Assembly: GCA_027186245.1 (NCBI GenBank)
Contig: CP114500.1
Coordinates: 7,884,001 to 7,948,000, forward strand
DNA length: 64,000 nucleotides
Source: Coriaria nepalensis
Lineage: Eukaryota > Streptophyta > Magnoliopsida > Cucurbitales > Coriariaceae
Reading direction: 5' to 3'
Part shown: positions 42,045 through 55,917 of the stretch, one piece after another
How positions within the stretch are numbered: position 1 is the stretch's first letter
How the letters are laid out: every line of letters starts with the position of its first letter
Made by a program: the position numbers and the translations under genes
Notes under the pieces: generated by a model
Seen by the model: the letters and a program-made list of their open reading frames with translations, nothing else
Databases searched by the model: none
Told to the model about the DNA's origin: nothing

Positions 42045-43107
42045 TATATGTAAGTAACTTTGCTTAAAGTATTGTTGATATTGTTAAGATGTTTATAAGC
42101 AAATCACAAACTTAAACATAAATTGTTGTGTCATATCCTCCGCAAAATGAAGGGATAGAGACTTACTTTTGAAGGGAAATGGATTTCGGTCCCGGCTGTA
42201 TGGAACAGGACCTATCCAAAATTTTATTTTTTTTTGTCTGAATGAACAAATTAAGAAGTGTCTTGATTAATGCTGGTGTGGAGGAATTTCTCCCCAGAAT
42301 CCGTTGCTCGATCGATAATTTCTCGATTCTTCGAAATTCATATGAAAATTTCCTTATATATTTCTTCCTTTATAAATCAAGTTCCTGGTTTCTTTCAGAT
42401 TTGATATGATGTAATGAAAAATACTACAACGCCAGCCTCATTCTCACCTGACAAGGAATACTGTAATACTATTATACTGATGATTTCAACTTTTCATTCT
42501 TCCTCACCCATTTTCTCTTGGAATAAAATAAAATATATTAATAGAATCAATTTAATCCGTAAAATATATTAAAATATACTTTATTTAAAAGTCCAAACAC
42601 CAGTTTAAGCTTTTTGACTTTTCACTCCTACTAGATTGAGACTGTTATCTAAGTAACACATCTTTAAGGATATATATATGACCTTTACTTTTCTGCAAAA
42701 TAACATAACGACTAGATAACGATATTCAGAATCTCAGATATCAGTATTCACTATTTAGATATCAGTGTTACTAAAATATCAGTATATATTGATATATGAA
42801 TATATCCCAACCTGTATGTTTGAACCGAATCCATTTCCCACTCAAAGTTCAGGAATATGCCTTTACAGCTGCAAAAGTGTTATTTTGCTTGCAGATCTTT
42901 AATTTCATACTATTTTCTGTACCTCTGTTAATTTCAATCCAGTAAACTCAAAAAGAATTTATATAAACGGGAAGAGGAAGAAGAAAAATAAAAATTGGAT
43001 GGTACAACAATTTGCTGCCGTGATCAGACAACAAAAATTTAACATGAAACTTGTTAGGTAAGGAGATTCCACTGTTACCTTCTCATTTATACTTTCCCTA
43101 AGAATTT
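42045..43107. other. Convergent intergenic region between PX gene and SRP54
   Basis: The left part is the PX-gene 3'UTR; a pyrimidine-rich stretch and AATAAA-like signals appear around 42520-42540. The right part is the SRP54 3'UTR. The middle is AT-rich with repeated ATCAGTAT-like words near 42735-42800. No gene is seen. Confidence 0.5.
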
Positions 43108-46475
<3,368 letters not shown>

Positions 46476-46818
46476 CTTTCCCGATTGATCGCGAACAACA
46501 AACTAGAATCTGATTGAAAAGATAAATCGAACTGGAATTGCAGATGAATCTGAGAGACGTTAGAGTTCGACGTATAATTTAGGGTTTTAGTTTCGGAGGT
46601 GGAAAGATCAAATTTTTTGGAGTCGTGAAATGGGACGGGACTCTTATCCACGTAGGAGAGAGAGAGAGGGGGGACCTACTAATTAAAAAATTAATAATAA
46701 AGAAAAATAGAAAAATGATAGCCACGTGACATATTATCTCCTATCTTGATTCTAGAGAAACCGGTCTGCTTGCAGAAAGAGCAGTAAGAAGAAAAGGTAA
46801 GGCAGGTAGAGAGAGGTG
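46476..46818. promoter_or_regulatory. Compact divergent promoter (SRP54 / small membrane protein)
   Basis: Only 343 bp separate the two start codons. The spacer contains a GA-rich block ending in a G run at 46651-46673 and an AT-rich core (46680-46725). No TATA box is clear on either side. Co-regulation is possible but not shown. Confidence 0.55.
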
Positions 46819-47326
46819 ATGGCGGAGACAGCTACGGCGGCCGGAGGTTTGAAGCTCAGCAGCTATTCACGGCGGGTCAGGCCCACCAAGAAGTTGATGG
46901 TCTCCACAAAGTTCACAATTCAATACCCCAATCGCAGCAATCCAACTAATTCCACCAGGCTCAGAGAATCTTTCTCCATTCGAGCTAGAGAAGCAGAAGA
47001 AGAAGAAGAAAAACTGGGTGCATTAACTTCTAAGGCATATTTCCATTTCCTAATTCCTTGTTCATGTTCCTTCCTCTTTGATAGAGAGAGATTTTTAAAT
47101 TTTGAATTCTGACATTTTCTTTTAAACCAAACAGGAGGACGTGGAATACTTGTTGAAATTGGTATCTGGGTCTTTTGTTGGAGCAGCGGTGGTCAAGTAT
47201 GGAAGCATACTTGTTCCAGAGATAACCAGGCCCAACATTTTAGTGGCTCTAGTTATCATATCAACACCTGTTATTATAGCCCTCTGGCTTTTGATCAAAC
47301 AGAGTAGGGCAGAAAGACAAGGCTAG
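46819..47326 (+). CDS. Small two-helix membrane protein, probably plastid-targeted, unknown function
   Basis: Two exons, 46819-47034 and 47135-47326, give 135 residues. The N-terminal ~55 residues are rich in Ser, Thr and Arg and poor in acidic residues, like a chloroplast transit peptide (LKLSSYSRRVRPTKK). An acidic run (AEEEEEK) follows. The C-terminal part has two hydrophobic segments (LKLVSGSFVGAAVVKYGS and VALVIISTPVIIALWLLI), separated by LVPEITRPN. To keep the frame into EDVEYLL the donor must be GC (TCTAAG|GCATAT); the GT at 47018 would shift the frame. That makes the intron the least certain part of the model. The family is conserved but unnamed to me. Confidence 0.7.
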
Positions 47327-47567
47327 CTAGGCTTGCATATCCAGTCCTGTATGCTAATTTATATTTGCCCCTTTTTATTAAAAGAACATCTTTTGCTGAT
47401 AATGCACATAAAAGTTTCAATTGCACATAGGATATGACAGTGTCGTCAATCAACATACAATAGAATGATTCAACAGTTCAAGAAAAATGGAATACGACAG
47501 ACACAGATAGTAGACCTTGTAATATATATATTTTTTAAAATCTCGGGTTGTCGCTCCCGTTACTATA

Positions 47568-49378
47568 TTAGAAGACATCGGGATGAAAACGTCCGGGAAA
47601 GGAGTTGCTAGACTGAGCTTGCTTCAGATACATTGTCAAGGCATAGTTATTCACCTGTTAGAGAAAAAAAAAATTAGGTCTCATTTTAGTATTGTTTTTA
47701 CTAGCTATTATGGCAAACAAAACTATGATATAAATTTTAGCGCAAGAAAAACTGACTCACCTCTAATGTTCTCAACTGCTCCTGATATTGGGACACTAAC
47801 TGTTTCAGGTGCTGAAGCTCTTGCTTACTATGTTCGTACTCTACATGACGCTCATGTTGTATAGCCACGGCCTTTTTGAGGATGGTGTTATCTCGGAGCA
47901 GTACTTCAATCTGTTCCTTCAGCTGCATATTTTCCTAACATTTGAAAACCATGTTTGATGTTTAGTATGCAAGCCTACAACAATCAAGTATGGTTGCTAT
48001 ACAATAAATGAATATAAACAAATGCAAGACATTGTCGCTACCTGTCTCATACCAATACCAGTATAGAACAATAACATGAACTATTTTGTTATAGCAAACA
48101 CTATCGGATGAATATATAGATACCTTGTTTAATGTATTTGCTGCCTCAGCCCCAGCACGAGCAATAATGGATTTCTCTAAAATCTCTAGCACTCTTGAAG
48201 CACGAGTTCTAGCATCATCCACACTGGAAGCACTCATCAATTCATTTACAAACAAGTCGACCCATTCTCTGCCCTCCACAGGAAGGTTACTTGGTCCTGA
48301 TGGATTCTCAATTGGACAAGTATCTCCACCAATGGGTAAAACACCTGCCAATCCAGCAAGCATAGATTAGATTCTTGCTCTTCGAGTACCAATAATCATC
48401 ATAATAGTAAAACTGTGTTACAACATGGAAAGAAATCCAACTGCTCAGGGCAAAATATTAAGTTGCCATATGCATAGCATTGATCACGGTACAAGGCATT
48501 ACCTATAAATATTGTTACGAAGATATCAACCATCTTCGTTAATATCCATTAGATGACCCCAAGAATGCAAATATTTTTAGACTAATACAACACATCCGAC
48601 TCAACTATTTCCATCAATAGTTTAAAAGATACCTTGATCCACATTTGCCTCTGGTTCCTGTACCTGAACTGAACTCTCCTCGGTAGATCCCAAGCATAAC
48701 TTATTGACGCTTTTAATGGCAGCATCGAAGTCATTCCCACATTCCTCCAAAGCTCTCTCGAGAAGCTTAAGAAGGTTAATCATCAATATATCAGAAAGCA
48801 GACAAGAATGATACCAATGGAAAAAAGAAAAACAGAGCTACTTTCAACCCTGGAAAAAATATGATACGAGAAATGAATGATACAACCTAAACTCAGCCAC
48901 ACAACAGAATTCAGTAAGTCCATTTTCTTTAGAAGAATCCAGCTAAGGCCTAACAACAACTACTTATTTATATAGCACAGCTGATTTCAATGATGACAAA
49001 CTTGATGTAACAACAAAGGAGATGATTCACATTACAATAACAACTGAACTTGATTTAAGAATAAATACGAGTGATCTTATTTATTCTTTCTTGGCTTGAC
49101 ATAAGAACTGAATCCAAAATTCGCTGTTTTCTTTCCTAATCTTTCCCGGGAAACAAACGTACCTTAAAAATGAAAAACACAACCGTTCAACCAAAGGAGA
49201 ATTATACCTGAACATCCAGCTGAGGGAAGACAGCGCAGAGCTGATCGATAAGAGACGGCGGAGAAAAGCTAACCGGAGAGGTGGACGAGCAGCGATGCCG
49301 CTTAGAGATCGGAGGAGACGACGACGAAGGAAGTTCTTCGAAGAAGGATCGCTTGGTTCCGCACACTGCAGCCGACAT
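47568..49378 (-). CDS. CUE-domain coiled-coil protein (ubiquitin-system component)
   Basis: Five exons: 49378-49208, 48765-48633, 48344-48124, 47934-47761 and 47654-47568; 261 residues. After MSAAVCGTKRSFFEELP and a basic Ser/Pro-rich stretch, residues about 37-82 form a CUE domain (IDQLCAVFPQLD, LLERALEECGNDFDAAI), a ubiquitin-binding fold. The middle contains EGREWVDLFVNELMSASS. The C-terminus is coiled coil (QLKEQIEVLLRDNTILKKAV, KQELQHLKQLVSQYQEQLR), ending SFPGRFHPDVF. The architecture matches the small plant CUE family (AT5G32440 type). Binding to ubiquitinated proteins is expected from the domain; the pathway is unknown. Its 3' end faces the 3' end of the small membrane-protein gene. 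Confidence 0.88.
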
Positions 49379-50061
49379 CGTTCCCTCTCTTTCTCTCTTA
49401 TCTCACAGATCCGATTTTCTTCAAACCACGTCCAACAATTCAATCCGCCTGTATTCAGAAACCACAATTTCTAGGGTTTCCTCGATTTGGGGGAAGTTGC
49501 TTGGATTGAAGGTTACAGAAAGCGCAACGACGTTGCTTTCTTTGGGATTAGGTTTCTCTCTATCTTTGATTTCTTTATATATAGTTTATATATTTTTATT
49601 TTTAATTATTTATTTTTTGAATTTGTTTATGCAGAAGAAGCACATAAGGCCTGCTTGATCTTTTTTGTTTATTCATAATTTCATACTTAATTAGTTTATA
49701 TTCTCTCTCTTCTATTTTCTAAAAAATGCCCAAAAGTAATAATTAATCTAAACAAAACGCAGTCACTAATTATTCAATCTTTTCTAATACGTTTTCAATC
49801 ACTACATTGAGGAGTGTTTGTTTACATACAAAGTACTTTTCCGATACAACAACAACTTTCCGATGCGATCCGAACACTGCTAATGCATAAGAAATATTCA
49901 TCCACAAGCAAAGTTAACTTCTGTCCCAAGCTAACGAGAAACTAGTTTTTGAAGTATTAAATTATTTACTAGTCTTGATAACCAATTTTTCCCCGACTAC
50001 TCTCCGAACCCGAATCTAAGCCCTCCTACCCAGTAACTTGTCCATCAATCCATCTGGTTCT
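49379..50061. other. CUE-gene leader/promoter and DOG1-gene 3' flank
   Basis: 49379-49560 is the leader and promoter of the minus-strand CUE gene. 49560-49700 is AT-rich. The right part is the 3'UTR of the DOG1-domain gene. No gene is seen. Confidence 0.5.
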
Positions 50062-51180
50062 TCAGTTAGAATCCAATGCCTTCATAGAGATCGAAACCGG
50101 GCCCTTATCAAGACTTTGTTGTGTTGCAAACTGGTGGATTGTATCCTGAACCCCATCGAATGCTACTAGAAACTCCGCTGCCTCCATCTGGTTCAGAACC
50201 CTCTTTAACACCATCTCCAATACCTTAAACCTGAGGTGTTGGGCCTTCATGATAACCCGTTCGGTTTTCTTGAACTGAGAATGAACAGAAGCCAGAGCAG
50301 TACTTGAAGTAGTGCTGATCCTAGTATTGAATGGAGCAAAAGGAAGGTGTAATATGCAAGTGGCTTGAATTTCGGCCATTTCCTCGTCGATTATTGCCTC
50401 TTCAATACGAATATCGTGAATAAGTTGCGACAGTGTCTGTATCATCTCGTCTCTTCTCACCAAGGATGCTGAGAAGTATGAGGACCGGGCCAGGCCTCGG
50501 CATAGGTCCATGATTGCAGAGGGCCTCCAATCACCGAGCCAGGATATGACTGCTAGCTCATGGGATGGGATCCATTTGGGGAAGAGGAGCTGAGGGACGT
50601 CTCTGAGCTTGGTGGGGACCATGGATCGGACATAATGGGATCGGAAACGGTAGAGCTGTTCTTCAATTAGATCGTTGAGTGCGTATCTTGACTGTAGCTG
50701 TTTCTCAAGCTTGGCTGCTCGGTTTCTCTGGTCTTGTCTCCATAGAACGTTCTTCGCCAAAGAGAGTTCTTTACCTGGTAAAAATTCAAACCATTAATGT
50801 TACAAATTGAAAAGGTTCTTGATTTGGATTTCTTGAGTTTGTTATTTTTACCTCCTTTGATTGATTTTGGCTTCCTGAAAGATACACATTGGAGTCCAGC
50901 TGCTAATTCGTCATCTCGATCATCATCATGGTTCTTTTCTCCTCTTAAGATCGCGTGGAATTCACCTCCGCTGGACTGACTGCCATTCTCTTCAGAACTC
51001 CTGCGGAATTTCACGTTTGGTTTCGTTGGTGAGTAAATGGGGGGAAAGCTTAACATTTTCTTTCTTTCTGTCCCAATTATTTTCTTGAAAACCAAACAGA
51101 AGAGATAAGAAGGAAAAAGCAAAAGGAAATGAGAAAGGAAACAGAGCTTACATTGGGAACTGAGACGGCTTCTCCTTCAT
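50062..51180 (-). CDS. DOG1-domain (seed dormancy control-like) protein
   Basis: The solid exons are 51056-50852 and 50774-50062, giving 305 residues from MLSFPPIYS. An upstream exon 51180-51152 (MKEKPSQFP) with a good donor (AT|GTAAGC) can join in frame at 51063 through a weak acceptor, adding 12 residues; which start is used is unsettled. After a basic, disordered N-terminus, residues from about 85 form the DOG1 domain. It begins with a helix (WRQDQRNRAAKLEKQLQSRY), then RFRSHYVRSM, then HELAVISWLGDWRPSAIMDL, the hallmark of the fold. The same domain occurs in DOG1, DOG1-like proteins and TGA bZIP factors, but no bZIP is present here. It probably acts by protein contacts; the exact role is unknown. 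Confidence 0.82.
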
Positions 51181-51636
51181 TGCTCTCTCTCTCTCCCTCT
51201 CTCTCTCTGCTTTTCTGGCTGTCTTGCGTTGATGGTTTTCTTGGAGAGCGACTTGGCGCGCGAAATTGGGGACTTGTTAACGAGAAAGTTCGTGGGACGA
51301 TAAATTTATACGCAGAGATGATGGATGGGCCAAGTAAAAGTAGTCTCACAGGACATAGTTCAATTAGTTTAACACCAAATCAATTAATCACACAGAGAGG
51401 AACTAATAACAATAATATTCCACTTTTTCCATATCATTTTTCTTAATTCGAATAGCAGATGTGAAATTATTTACAATCTCTGTACAAAAGCATAGTTGAA
51501 CAATTTTCTATCTTAATAGCAGCATAAGGCTGGCTACTAACTTCTAGCCGCAGAAACATTAAGTAGATAGTTTCTGATCCAGCTCTGTACATACCATAGA
51601 TCCTGAATAGACAGCCATGGCTAAGAGAACGACAGT
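51181..51636. other. DOG1-gene upstream and KEG-like-gene 3' flank
   Basis: A CT-rich tract at 51182-51216 precedes the DOG1-domain gene. The rest is AT-rich 3' flank of the kinase-like gene. No coding region is supported. Confidence 0.5.
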
Positions 51637-53778
51637 TTACCTGGCTGGAGAAACAGACGCACCTTCTTTGAAAAGGATATTTGCAACGGGGGAAGGAAGC
51701 CAAGCTGTACCCCCAGCTTGACCGTCCGGATTATTACTACTATCTCGTCTTTTCTGGCCCTTCTTCAACCTTGTTCTCACTTGTCTTCCAATGACCAACC
51801 CGACTTTCATCGCTGTGAATACACTGAATGCGATTGCAAGCGGCCTCACAGTCCAGTGGAAGTCCTCAATATGTTGATACTTCTCGATCACCCCTGTACA
51901 AGTATCAAACGATACTAGCTCTACTTCAGCTGGGTCCGCTAAAAAGGCTTTAGATTCATCTCCAAAAACCAACCTCCCTGGAAACTTCACAAGAAGACAC
52001 CCATTTGGAAGAATTTGTGAAATTCTCCCTGTTGCCCAAGTTTCTTCACTTTTCTGGGGCCAACCAATCCGTGGAGAAGCAATATTTGCCTTCACTTTCA
52101 CGAACTGACCTACGTAATAAGATTCACAGACTTTTAGCTGAGAATAATCACCTCTCCAGAGGGTCTCTAAGCCTACAAACCCAACCGCTACGCTTCCATC
52201 TCGTTCTATACAGTGCAATAAGCCAACATGCGAATGCTTGTCACTCTCCTCTTTTAAGCAAACCCAGTCTCCCATTGCCATACCATGGGTGACCCTTTCA
52301 ATTGTTGAGACTTGAACTTTCAATGGACTCTCAACTCCAGGGAACATAACCCGAACGAAGCTGTCTCTATCGGTTTCCTTCTCTAACGCACACACTGTCC
52401 CTTCAGGCATATTTGTCGTTTGGGTTTTGTTGTAATATCTTGGCTTCCTTGTTCGTACAGTATCACCTACATTGATATGGTCTTTTGAAAAGTACCATGT
52501 TGTATAGCCACAGCTGTTCAATCTTTCTGTAATCGCCATACTGCCCAAACCAAGCCATTCTCCATCACTATATACAGCATTCTGAGAACTGAAAAATCAT
52601 GTGCAAGGAGCACTGTTAGAATCCTTTAATCTGGAAATACTATAAAGACCCATCAGTTACATAAATTATCTGACAAAAATACCTTTGGAATGCATATAAT
52701 ATATCAGCTATTGAAGGCCGGTTGCGAAGGTCATACTCAAAGCAACCAGTGATAACATTATCCACAGCAGGTGGCAAGCCGCTTGGAATATGTGGTCTTT
52801 CTTGTTTGACCACAACAGATTTATAAATTTCTCTAATAGACTTCCCAAACCAGGGCTGAATGCCTGTCAGAATCTCCAAAATGCTACATCCAAAACCCCA
52901 AGCATCTGTTTCAAAAGATACCGGACCTCTTACAGCTGGTTCCCACTGTTCTGGAGCCATGTAGTTTGGAGTTCCAAGCCTCAAAGTCATTTCGGAATTC
53001 GCCAGCACCGTCCCAAGGAGCAGATAAGGGATGCCAAAATCTCCAATAATCACTTCATTATGCTCATTAAGGAGAAAGTTAGTAGGTTTAAGATTCAATG
53101 CCAGAAGCCCTACAGAGTGCACCTCAAGAATTCCTTTCGCCATATTGATCCCGTACCTGTAAACACAACCCTTATCTAAGAATTATTCTTTAATAAAGAT
53201 AAAAAGAATTCTGTCCAAAGCCACTACCTTATAACATTTGGCACGTCAAGCTTACCGCCCTTGAGCCGAGCAACTCTATCCCCAACTGATCCCTCATAGA
53301 ATTTCATCACAAGGCAAACCTACAACACAATACCAAACCAATATATGATTTACATGTATATAAAGTATATAAAACTAAGATTAGAAATCTAAAGTGGTGC
53401 GTGCGACTTTACCTTTCCATTAATGACTGAAACACCATGCAGCCAACAAACGGATCCGAGTCCTCTAAGCTTGAAATGTAACCCTTCATATTTATACAGA
53501 AACTTCTGTGTATGATCCTCCTTTAAGAGATGCAACACCTTAACAGCAACTTCATGGTACTCATCATAATCATTTCCAGATTGATGGTGAGTTGCTAACC
53601 AGACATCACCAAAGTTGCCTCTACCGATTCTGTGCTTGAATTTCAGAGCAGACGGATCGATCCATGGACCGATAGGATTTGGATTAGCAACAACAGTTCT
53701 AAGGTGGTCAGGATCTCCTTCAAGAAGCTCATACTCAAAATTAGCTTCTAGCTTTTCTGCTCCCATTTGTACAGCCAT
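51637..53778 (-). CDS. Kinase-fold protein with KEG-type C-terminal repeats, probable pseudokinase
   Basis: Four exons: 53778-53413, 53319-53228, 53156-52683 and 52588-51637; 627 residues. The kinase domain spans about residues 46-325 with an intact glycine loop (GRGNFGDVW, 52-60) and VAVK lysine (Lys80). The catalytic loop that is normally HRDLKPxN reads ALNLKPTN (172-179), so the catalytic Asp is Asn174. DFG (192-194) and APEQWEP are kept. The C-terminal half has repeats like those of the E3 ligase KEG (EGTVCALEKETDRDSFVRV, GDWVCLKEE, VGQFVKVKANIASPR), but no RING finger or ankyrin repeats. A hydrophobic segment near the end (PLAIAFSVFTAMKVGLVIG) before a basic tail may anchor it to membrane. 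Loss of the Asp is seen directly; loss of activity is inference. Confidence 0.88.
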
Positions 53779-54500
53779 TTTTCACAGTCGAAAATGGAAA
53801 GGAAGTGAAAACCACTCACTAATATCCTGGACAAAAAAGATTGTTCCTTCGCTTGTTAAGAACTCTTTTACATGACGAGCAAAGATGAAAAATCCAGAAA
53901 AAAAAAAAAGTCAAACTAAACAGCAGGGATATCAGATCGAAGCGTATATCTTGCTTTTCCATGCTTCAAATCCCAAAAAGCAAGCAATCGAACTGAAACA
54001 TATCCAGATGTTTCTTCCCCTTTCCTATCGTTTCTAGACAATATATACACGGCGAAAGCCTAAACACGAACTTACCAGCTAGTACACACCACCGAAGAGA
54101 GAAAACGATAGTCTCTGAAGTCTGAACTTGACACCAGGCAAAGAAGCTGAAGTTCTGAAACCACCTCCCCTCAGAATTTCTTGTCTTCTTCTTCTTCGCT
54201 TTTGCAGTTATTTTCCGAGCGAAAGCTCCGAATTGCAGTCGTCGGAAGAGGAAGTCGACAAGAAGTGAAAGAGATGGTTATCAGAGAGAAATTGGAATCT
54301 CTCGTAGTCTCGTGCAACTTGTCTCCTTTGATTGCCACGTCACCAGAACACCACGGTGTGATATTCAGATGGTGACACGTACATCCTATAGCTGTGGAAC
54401 GAAAGGGACACGTACTGAAACGATTCACCGAAGATGCTGGACTTAATTTCGCAGCTTTTTCTGTATAATTTTTGAAATAAATTAAAATAATAATGGTAAA
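53779..54500. promoter_or_regulatory. KEG-like-gene leader and promoter
   Basis: This region is upstream of the kinase-like gene. A leader exon with a 5'UTR intron is plausible near 54060-54175. No other gene is supported. Confidence 0.4.
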
Positions 54501-54507
54501 TTTTACT

Positions 54508-55268
54508 TTTTTGTTCCGGTGTGATTTATATAAATTAGTCTCTGTATTATAATTTTTTTTCCTTATTAATTTATTGTTTTATTTTATAATTTAACTTTTT
54601 ATTTTTTATTTAAAAAAAATTAAAATTTGATCTAATTTATTAAAAAATAAATCCAATCAAAACGATCCTTTTTTTTCCTAAAAAAGTTGACTAAAATAAT
54701 TTAATCTTTTATGAGGTATCTAAATCGAATCGATTATTTTTTCGTGAAGAACTCGATTGGATCAATTCAATTTTTCATTAAAAATGAGAATTGATATATC
54801 CGATTTTTCCTCATAAAAAATCAAATCTAAGTAATTTAACCAAAATAAAGTTGAGGTCTAATTCAATTCCTCTTCTTTTTTTTTTGTTCAATTAGATCTG
54901 GCCCTTATTGGATTGATGAGATATTATTTTTTATGAAAAATGAGACTGATTTAATTGGGTTTCTCATCAAGAAATTGTTAATTCATTTTAAATATTTTAT
55001 GAATAAATCAAATTATTTCGATTGTAACGGATCGTTTCGATAAGTTTTTTTTTCTAATTAATCAAATAAAGTTTCAGTTTTTTTAATATTATTATTTTTT
55101 AAAAAATAAAAAATAAAAATTTTGGAAAATAGAATAATAAATTAAGATGGGAGAAAAATAAAAATAATTTTTTTTATTAGAATAATTAAAATATCTAGGA
55201 TTAAAAAATTGAAAACAAACTAAACAGGAATTAATTTGTACGAATCACGCCACATAGAAACAAAAATT
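54508..55268. mobile_element. Foldback-like non-autonomous element with long inverted arms
   Basis: The left end (GTGTGATTTATATAAATTAG, from about 54520) is inverted and repeated at the right end near 55226-55254 (CTAATTTGTACGAATCACGC-like). Similarity continues inward along both arms; for example AAAACGATCC at 54659 on the left matches GGATCGTTTCG near 55029 inverted. The arms may approach 350 bp each around a short centre near 54880. There is no coding capacity. The target-site duplication is not clear. It could be a MITE or foldback element, or an old inverted duplication. Confidence 0.55.
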
Positions 55269-55917
55269 TTTTTATCTAATTGCAAAATTATGTTTAGAAA
55301 AAAGTTCATTACGTGGAATTGTTGTATTACGCAGCGTTAAACAGAAATTAATGATAGAGAATTGACTAGTCCGGAATTAAGCTTAGTATACCGTAAAAGT
55401 GACATTTTTTTGAAATCATATGCAAATATATAAAATGTATATACATATACATATATCTATAGATATATATCTGTATATAAGAATGACATTGAAAGTTTTA
55501 AACTGGAATTTTGGGTTTTGACCTTTTCAAACGCAAGCTAGCTTGAGTTTGATCTAATCACTATAATCAATAGAGTCGCTTTCAATGCAAATTGCAAGGT
55601 TATCGAATGAACTGGGTCCTGTTTCAGATATTAAGATTGTCTTAAGGTGCTTCCCTCCTATCCAAAAAGACAAGCCAGGTTTACATCAACAGAGGGATAA
55701 AGGATAGAGATATGTACTTGACAATAGAATAAAATGACTTATATAGACATAGTGAAGGGCCATTTTTACATGGACAACATCTTTACCTTTGAACAAAAAT
55801 TCTCTTACACATCAAATCGCAGCAAATTTGACTGAAGGGAGATGGATCAAGGATTATTTACCTCAAAAAAAGAAAAAGGTTTCTTGTCCGGCAAGGTGCT
55901 ACCATTTTTTTCCCTGC

